64,000 bases of DNA, taken from the NCBI RefSeq assembly GCF_006874765.1, contig NZ_CP040840.1:1341001-1405000 (forward strand), read 5' to 3'. The translations under genes were made by a program, and so were the position numbers. The notes under the pieces were generated by a model. It was not told the DNA's origin. It was given only the letters and a program-made list of their open reading frames with translations, and did not search any database. Origin of the DNA: Leptospira weilii (GTDB lineage Bacteria; Spirochaetota; Leptospiria; Leptospirales; Leptospiraceae). The first letter of the stretch is position 1. Every line of letters begins with the position of its first letter. Below, piece after piece: positions 50,337 to 64,000 of this stretch.

Positions 50337-50672
50337 TCAAAGAGGAATGTTTATTTCTTTCAAAAGTTCTTCGATTTCGGCGTTAGAGACGTTTTCTTGT
50401 TCGGCCTTGTCGTAGATGAGCATGAGAAAGACGGCAGTGTCTTTCACGAGAAAGTGAGTGATGACTCTTGCACCGCCGGATTTTCCTTTACCTTTTGAGG
50501 CGATTGAGAGACGGATCTTGTAACAGTCTAAAGCGATTTTAGTGCCTTGGATCGGATTTGTTTTCAGAGACTCGATGAGTCCGGAGATTTCTTTTTTGAG
50601 GGAAGGAAACTTTTTAATGAGCCTTTTTGCTTGCTTGTCGAATTTAGGCAGAGTAAAAACTTTAAAGTTCAT
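50337..50672 (-). CDS. RelE/ParE-family toxin
   Basis: 111 residues. The N-terminal VFTLPKFDKQAKRLIKKFPS, the central YKIRLSIASKGKGKSGGARV and the later FLMLIYDKAEQENVSNAEIE follow the RelE/HigB pattern of a basic core and a 'kkd..nls..e...l' end. RelE toxins cleave ribosome-bound mRNA. The start overlaps the antitoxin stop by 11 bases. This module replaces the MazEF-type module found in replicon copies 1 and 2. Confidence 0.82.
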   Translation of the reverse strand: MNFKVFTLPKFDKQAKRLIKKFPSLKKEISGLIESLKTNPIQGTKIALDCYKIRLSIASKGKGKSGGARVITHFLVKDTAVFLMLIYDKAEQENVSNAEIEELLKEINIPL

Positions 50673-50868
50673 CGAGTAAATCTTGAGCGGGTCTAGCTTT
50701 AAGTTTACCGGCCTTAACGAGTTTCATTTCCTCGACGGCCTCTTTAACGTCTTCTATGAATTTCGCTTTGGGAGAAGTGAGAGTTGTTGTCTTCACAAAA
50801 GAGAGGCCCTTTAGGATTTCCAAGAGGGAATGTGCTTTACTATCTTTAATATCGAGAAGGACTTTCAT
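50662..50868 (-). CDS. Antitoxin of RelE-type module
   Basis: 68 residues: MKVLLDIKDSKAHSLLEILK, GLSFVKTTTL, then a helical tail with EAVEEMKLVKAGKLKARPAQ. The fold pattern resembles the orphan 64-residue proteins at 25316 and 32327. Upstream of and overlapping the RelE-type toxin. Expected to bind toxin through its C-terminal tail. Confidence 0.75.
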   Translation of the reverse strand: MKVLLDIKDSKAHSLLEILKGLSFVKTTTLTSPKAKFIEDVKEAVEEMKLVKAGKLKARPAQDLLDEL

Positions 50869-50883
50869 GGTTGCTTGATCCGG

Positions 50884-51270
50884 TTATCTTCCGACCATTT
50901 GTTTCATTTTTCGTTTCATGAGGAATGCGTCGAGAAAGTCGCTGACCTTTTCTTTATCCTCACTGGACAACTTTTCAACTTCACTAAAAAGATTCAAAAG
51001 GTCTCTGTCTCCTATCTGAATTTTAGCCTGATCTTGTGTTGTGTTTCCTAGTAAAACGTCTCCGGATACACCAAGTGTATCCGCGAGTTTTCTGATCTTG
51101 TCGGCAGTGGGTTGAGAATCTCCACGCTCATACCGTCCGATATGATTTTTGTGAAGACCTACCATTTTCGCAAGATCTTCCTGAGAGAATCCTTTTTGAA
51201 TTCTTAACTCTTTGAGCCGTGTAGGGAATTCGTTTGTTTGGGTAGCGCGGGACTTCTTTTTCATTTCCAC
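50884..51270 (-). CDS. XRE-family HTH transcriptional regulator (copy 3)
   Basis: 128 residues, clearly diverged from the other two XRE proteins but with the same plan: TRLKELRIQKGFSQEDLAKM, NHIGRYERGDSQPTADKIRK, LGVSGDVLLGN and a helical end (EDKEKVSDFLDAFL). It is divergent from the primase fusion gene across a region with a different palindrome from that of copy 2, so regulator and operator appear to have changed together. Probably represses both directions. Confidence 0.87.
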   Translation of the reverse strand: MEMKKKSRATQTNEFPTRLKELRIQKGFSQEDLAKMVGLHKNHIGRYERGDSQPTADKIRKLADTLGVSGDVLLGNTTQDQAKIQIGDRDLLNLFSEVEKLSSEDKEKVSDFLDAFLMKRKMKQMVGR

Positions 51271-51365
51271 TTAAAACATATACGTTATCTAAAGTGACCT
51301 GTCTATCAATAACCGCCCTCTTTTATGATACATTGGGAAACAAAAAGGGTTGACCTATTGAAACA

Positions 51366-51394
51366 TTGATAGTTCCTTTGGAACCATATATGTT
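51366..51394 (+). promoter_or_regulatory. Promoter with internal operator-like palindrome before primase fusion gene
   Basis: A TTGATA (51366-51371) and TATGTT (51389-51394) hexamer pair with 17-base spacing. The spacer holds the inverted repeat GTTCC-TTT-GGAAC (51372-51384). A repressor site inside a promoter spacer, opposite an XRE gene, fits direct repression of the primase. Confidence 0.55.
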
Positions 51395-51448
51395 GCTTAT
51401 CCGAGCTTCATATTTTACAAAAAAAATTTTCCCCACCAGGAGCCTCCG

Positions 51449-55090
<3,642 letters not shown>

Positions 55091-55417
55091 TGTCTAGGAA
55101 TCAGTAATTAGGTGTTAGGGATCAGTAATTAGGTTCTTGTAACATTCCATATCTCTAAACAAGCAAACGAAAAGGACCGGTTAAAGAGAGGACTTCCCTC
55201 TTTAGCCGTTCTTTATTTCAAAAAATTAACAGAATTCAAAAAGCCTAAACCACTTAGGAGGCCGAAGGCTTATTAGGGATCAGAAGTCAGAAATCAGGGA
55301 TCAGGAAATTTACAGAAGGAGGGAAATCAACCTTTGTTAAAGCGAAATTGCACTATTAGGGAAAAATAACTGAACTCTGAAATCTAACATCTGAGTTCTA
55401 AAACGGAGTGTATTAGA
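55091..55417. promoter_or_regulatory. parA upstream region with TTAGGGATCAG repeats (copy 3)
   Basis: Counterpart of 37961-38271. The TTAGGGATCAG repeats, the AAGCCT/AGGCTT stem and the TCTGAAATCTAACATCTGAG segment before parA are kept, while the middle near 55200-55235 differs. No gene is visible. Confidence 0.4.
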
Positions 55418-57464
<2,047 letters not shown>

Positions 57465-57468
<4 letters not shown>

Positions 57469-57743
57469 AAAGCAAAAACGAGACAAAACGAGCCTTAAAT
57501 GGAATTGATCCGAAAGCGGTGGAGAAAGAAGCTTCCCTCCAAAACAGAATGGAATCGTATGGGAAGAGATATGACAAAATGAGTTCGGCAAAGAAGAGAG
57601 AGGAAGTAAAAAGTCTATTACAGAAATGGAAAGTATATCGCAAGAAGATTCAAGAGTTGATTCTTCAATTAACAAAGACAGCGGAGAAGGAAATCGAGAT
57701 TGAGAGAAAACTGAGAGTGATCGGAAGAAGGTCGATCCAGTAG
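57465..57743 (+). CDS. Small helical protein paralogous to the ParB C-terminal domain (copy 3)
   Basis: 92 residues, differing from the copy at 40223 only in the last few residues (IGRRSIQ). Same relation to the ParB C-terminus ([18 protein letters not shown] against [18 protein letters not shown]). Third gene of the par operon by ATGA overlap. Followed by about 150 bases without a gene up to the HicB start. Confidence 0.75.
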
Positions 57744-57892
57744 AAGAAATGAGTCTAAAAAGTGAGAAAAAAACAGCTGATTTTATCCCTCAAATTTCCT
57801 ACATTTTCCTCACTTTGAAAACTTCCCTTTAGCAGATATGAGAGAGAAAAAGGATTGGACAAAGGAGAAATTGGGAGACTTCAATATTCAAG

Positions 57893-58117
57893 ATGAGACA
57901 ATTAAAAGTAATCATTGAGAAACATCCAGACGGATATGTATCGTATCCGCTTGGACTCAAAGGTGTGGTAGTGGGACAGGGAGACAGTTACGAAGAAGCT
58001 CTAAACGATGTAAAGTCAGCGATTCGATTTCATATTGAAACGTTTGGAGAAGAAGTATTTGAAGAAGAATCTCCCGTGATGGAAGCCTTTATTGCGGAAG
58101 CGGTAGCGGTGGATTGA
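57893..58117 (+). CDS. hicB: HicB-family antitoxin
   Basis: 74 residues. The HicB fold is indicated by LKVIIEKHPDGYVSYPLGLK, GVVVGQGDSYEEALNDVKSA and IRFHIETFGEE. It has a partial RNase-H-like fold and no long DNA-binding tail. The toxin gene follows with no gap. HicB inhibits HicA by direct binding. Found only in replicon copy 3. Confidence 0.85.
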   Translation: MRQLKVIIEKHPDGYVSYPLGLKGVVVGQGDSYEEALNDVKSAIRFHIETFGEEVFEEESPVMEAFIAEAVAVD

Positions 58118-58360
58118 TTGCCTCAGAAATTTCCTGTAGATGCTCCCAAAGCGCGAGTAATCAAAGCCCTGAAATTCCTGGGTTTTGAAATTATTAGAGA
58201 AAGAGAACACATATCGATGAGTCGTGAAAATCCGGATGGAACTAAAACACCTTTAACGATTCCGAACCATTCCAAGATTAAAGGATCTACGTTACGTACA
58301 ATCTGTTCTCAATCCGGGATTTCCAGAGACGATTTTTTAGATGCTTTTGAAGAATTTTAG
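58118..58360 (+). CDS. hicA: HicA-family mRNA interferase toxin
   Basis: 80 residues from a TTG directly after the HicB stop (TGATTG junction), implying coupled and probably reduced translation. The dsRBD-like HicA pattern is KVIKALKFLGFEIIRERE-type (here ARVIKALKFLGFEIIREREH), then the catalytic His in the REREHISMSR region, PLTIPNHSKIKGSTLRTICS and a final ISRDDFLDAF. The antitoxin-first order is less usual but known for HicBA. Confidence 0.85.
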   Translation: MPQKFPVDAPKARVIKALKFLGFEIIREREHISMSRENPDGTKTPLTIPNHSKIKGSTLRTICSQSGISRDDFLDAFEEF

Positions 58361-58416
58361 AGCTGTCACAGCAGTTGATTTTTCAAGATACGATCCACAA
58401 CGGCTTTTTTGATCTT

Positions 58417-58629
<213 letters not shown>

Positions 58630-59217
58630 TTTTCAAGTTAGGATCTTCTTTCCTTAACAAGGATGTAGAAGAAAACTTCCCTCTTTAGCCGTGATTGTTT
58701 GGCATATCCAAATCGCGAAGAGATATCGGAGTTCAAGGGGAAGAGGAAAGGAAAGCCCGTATTCAAGAGATATCGGCACAAAAATGTACAATAACGGTTT
58801 GAAGGATTTCGGTTTAACGAGAAGGATCTTGTTTCTATTTTAAAAAACCGGGAAAGAAACCGGGAAAAGAGAGTAATTTAGAACTTTTACCGAAGAAGAA
58901 AAAAAGTACGGAAAACGAGTCCTGTTCGGGTCCTAAAATGCCTCCTTCCGAAAAAACGAGTTGCCTAAATTTGTGATACCAAAGAGAGTTAAATAGCACG
59001 ATTTCCCTTAACTCGAAAAGGAAATCCTCGAAAACCCCCGCCCTAATACATTGCGCTCCTTTCCTTGGGGCCTCTAAACTTAAAAACCCGATCTTTGGAA
59101 TCTTTTCTAAAGACGACTCCGACGGAAACGTCGGGGCGGAGGGGGGATAGTAACACCCCCCTGCTAATGTTGAAAATTCAAAAAGTCCCTAGTGTACAAA
59201 GGGAGAAATCGGCTTGT
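58630..59217. promoter_or_regulatory. Rep upstream region with compensatory GAAA hairpin
   Basis: No gene. It matches 41361-41890 of copy 2. It carries CCGACG-GAAA-CGTCGG at 59119-59134, flanked by CTCC/GGAG that could lengthen the stem. Sequence before it (CGCCCTAATACATTGCGCTC) is also conserved between copies. Because it precedes the Rep gene, a copy-number control RNA or attenuator is a reasonable hypothesis. Confidence 0.5.
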
Positions 59218-60375
59218 ATGGGACTTAAATACTATTGGGAACAAACAATCTCTGTGCCGGAAGAACTCAAGAAACCGTTTGTAGACTGGCTGTCGTTCAC
59301 GGTGGAATATACGGACGAAAGCTGGGACTGGCTAGAATCGGTCTTTGGAGAGCTAAGAACCGAAGAGAAAGGCTTTTCGGGATATACGAAAACCTTTCGC
59401 ACAAGTGGCGAAGTGTTTGGAGCGTATTCACCGGAGAGAAGAAACCAAAAGGTCTATGTATCCCTTTCGTCGAAGGCACTGTATCATTTTGGATTAGGTG
59501 CAACGAGTTTAGCGGGACTCATCCAAGGAGCGATTGAGAGAAAGGGAAAATTCACCCGGATTGATCTTGCCCAAGACGACTACGAAGGACTCTTAGATTT
59601 ACCTTTGATCTATGAGAAGTTAAAGAGAAAGGAAATCTCGACACGGTTTCGAGGATATACGAAATATGAATCACCGGTGACATTAATAGAGAGGGGAAGT
59701 TTATTTAAAGACCACAAGATTGGGCAACACGGCTATACAATCTATATCGGAGCGTATCGAGGAAGTAATTGTTTTGTTCGAATCTATGACAAGATGCTGC
59801 AAGTGGGAGAAGAGAATTGTAATTGGCCGGTATGGAACCGGGTCGAGTTTCAATTGAGCCAGGAAGCGGCGGACCAGTATTGCAATCCTACTTGGAACGT
59901 GAATCCTGAAACCGGTGAGATTGTGAAGGGTAAGAATCGCTTTCCGGATCCGAGACGGGCAACGTTTGCGGATCGTAGCTTTCCCAAGACAGCGTATTAC
60001 TATTTGAAGTTTTTAGATCCGTATTACAAACAGAAAGAGGATAGCATGGGTTTTGGATACTTAGTAGAAACCCACAAGCGGCATTGGCCTGATTGTAGTT
60101 GGTGGACAAAATTCTTGAAAGTATCGGAAGGTCAATCGATCGGTCTACCAAAGAACGAAACGGGACTAGAGGAAATCGACAACTGGTTAAAAACGCAAGC
60201 TTCGAGTTCACTCAAACTTCTAACAGAAGCGTATGGAGAAGAATATCTACTTGAAGTATTGAAAATCGGACAAGAGAAGATGGAAAGAAATCCGAAATAT
60301 CAAAATTTATTAAAATCTCATCGAGAAAAAGGTAAAAAGACTTTTGAAATTCCCATTCATGAGATTCCTTTTTGA
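59218..60375 (+). CDS. Replication initiation (Rep) protein, PF02486-like
   Basis: 385 residues from ATG 59218, preceded by GGGAG; in-frame ATG 59167 and TTG 59065 would lengthen it through conserved non-coding-looking DNA. Motifs of the rolling-circle-type replication initiation factor family: [45 protein letters not shown] followed by DKM, and [16 protein letters not shown]. The single Tyr nucleophile is not assigned with confidence. It would bind the origin and start plasmid replication. Copy 2 of the replicon lacks this gene. Confidence 0.82.
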   Translation: MGLKYYWEQTISVPEELKKPFVDWLSFTVEYTDESWDWLESVFGELRTEEKGFSGYTKTFRTSGEVFGAYSPERRNQKVYVSLSSKALYHFGLGATSLAGLIQGAIERKGKFTRIDLAQDDYEGLLDLPLIYEKLKRKEISTRFRGYTKYESPVTLIERGSLFKDHKIGQHGYTIYIGAYRGSNCFVRIYDKMLQVGEENCNWPVWNRVEFQLSQEAADQYCNPTWNVNPETGEIVKGKNRFPDPRRATFADRSFPKTAYYYLKFLDPYYKQKEDSMGFGYLVETHKRHWPDCSWWTKFLKVSEGQSIGLPKNETGLEEIDNWLKTQASSSLKLLTEAYGEEYLLEVLKIGQEKMERNPKYQNLLKSHREKGKKTFEIPIHEIPF

Positions 60376-61488
60376 AAAAAGTGAAACTTTAAAATTGAAA
60401 ACGAAACCTAATTCGTTTGAAGAATCCTGGAAAGTTCGTTTTTAGTTCGAAACCGAATCAAAAATGAAAAAAGGCTTCAATTTTTGAATCAGACCCGAGA
60501 GAAACTTGAACAAAACCTTCTAAAATCGTTCTTGCTGAATCACTTTTTCAAAAAAAGCGAAACTTTACTGGAACCTTACTGAAACAATAACGGAACTTTA
60601 GAGAGACTTTAAAAAACAAAGACTCGCTAATTACGTAAGAATTTTTGAATGAATCGCGGATTCGGGAAAACACTAGCATTTACTAACATCTATCAAAATT
60701 TCATCGGAAAGGAACCAAGTTTTACGGCTAAAGACGGAAGCGGCCGCTTGATTTTTGTATTATTACATTTCAAACGGGACTTGTTCGGAACATATGATTT
60801 CCCAAAGTGAACTTGTTCGATACTTGTGTGGAACTTGTTCGGAACATATCGTATTTCAAAATGAACTTATTCGACACTTGTTCGGTATCTGTGTGAGACT
60901 TGTATGGAATCTAAAGGATGAAAAGGGAGCGAGAACGAACGCGAAACGGCTTTGATTTGCGTTTTATCGCATTTCAAACGGGTTTTGTTCAAGCTCTGTT
61001 CGGGTTCTGTTCGAGCCCTATCATATTTTAAACTGGTTCTATTCGAGTTCTGTTCGGGTCTTGTCCGAGCCCTATGAGGCTTTTTAATCCGGCAGAAAGC
61101 AAGAATACGGTCTTGAATCGGTGAATCCTTGCAGAATACGAATTGGGACCGGGAAACGAGCAAGACTCTTGCCTGTATTCTTGAAAAACCTGAAGAAATC
61201 CGAAGTTTTCCGCAATTTCAGAGTTTGAAAGGTTGAACTTGGAAATTGGATCTCCAATATTTCCGGAATTTAGAATGAAAACCTAAAAAATGTTTCGTTT
61301 ATTTCCGTTTTTTTCGGAAATCACATGAAGGAATTTGAATATTTCCAAAGTGTTCTTAGGGAAATTTTCTTGTGTATTTTCAAAAACGGTCTAAGGGGAT
61401 TTTTTTTCGGAGGCGTCAACGATTAGGAGCTAAAACGGTTCGGATCGGGGAACGCTCTTGGAATTTTGCGACTTTGACGGGAAAAGGC
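60376..61488. repeat. Iteron-like repeat region and replicon right end
   Basis: No gene is called. GAACTTGTTCGG(A/T) recurs at about 60777-60895, several times with ACATAT, in direct orientation. TTTCAAACGGG and CTGTTCGGG motifs continue at about 60970-61075. This is the expected place for an origin with iterons. The region from 60652 on matches 42060-42740 of copy 2, ending in AGGGGATTTTTTTTCGG and AACGCTCTTGGAATTTTGC. The replicon homology ends near 61490. Confidence 0.5.

Positions 61489-64000
<2,512 letters not shown>

Overview
The window is from a Leptospira chromosome or large replicon, probably a pathogenic-clade species. The evidence is very long Leptospira-only proteins of the TIGR04388 ('Lepto_longest') type as I remember that family, spirochaete-style lipoproteins with loose lipoboxes, A+T-rich DNA rich in short dispersed repeats, and a ParA/ParB replicon typical of leptospiral plasmids. 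All family names come from reading the sequence and from memory; no search was run.

Layout. (1) 0.1-9.5 kb: a membrane-anchored protein, then a 2285-residue TIGR04388 protein (locus A) with a cysteine-peptidase-like C-terminus and a small exported partner. (2) 9.6-13.9 kb: two insertion-sequence copies flanking a headless, tipless TIGR04388 fragment (locus B). (3) 13.9-21.6 kb: a second full-length TIGR04388 gene (locus C) and partner. (4) 21.6-24.5 kb: a 5'-truncated cassette (locus C2) with a different Cys-His-Asp tip and a different lipoprotein partner. (5) 24.5-26.6 kb: the left arm of a plasmid-like replicon (two DUF2158-like proteins, MazEF-type toxin-antitoxin, XRE regulator), cut by a third IS. 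(6) 28.0-31.5 kb: truncated cassette D with an M23 peptidase tip and an SH3-like lipoprotein partner. (7) 31.5-42.7 kb: a replicon copy (toxin-antitoxin, XRE, primase-helicase, tyrosine recombinase, parA-parB-third gene, a second possible toxin-antitoxin pair) lacking its Rep gene. (8) 42.7-49.4 kb: cassette E, headless, with a degenerate M23-like tip and a leucine-rich-repeat lipoprotein partner. (9) 49.5-61.5 kb: the fullest replicon copy, with RelE-type toxin-antitoxin, XRE, a primase-helicase fused to the recombinase, parAB, HicAB and a Rep protein. (10) 61.5-64 kb: chromosomal flank with a truncated SET-domain gene, a frameshifted gene, a SAM methyltransferase and an FAD oxidoreductase.

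Interpretation. The TIGR04388 proteins share a nearly constant body of about 1900 residues and then switch abruptly, after a conserved SGKSVLDG motif, to unrelated C-terminal tips. Each tip is followed by its own exported or lipid-anchored partner. This is the architecture of a polymorphic toxin-immunity system with headless donor cassettes. The truncated cassettes alternate with replicon copies, which suggests that circular plasmids carrying a 5'-deleted toxin gene integrated by homologous recombination into a resident toxin locus. That process would supply new tip-immunity pairs and create the tandem array. This reading is inference; the gene order, motifs and truncations are visible directly.
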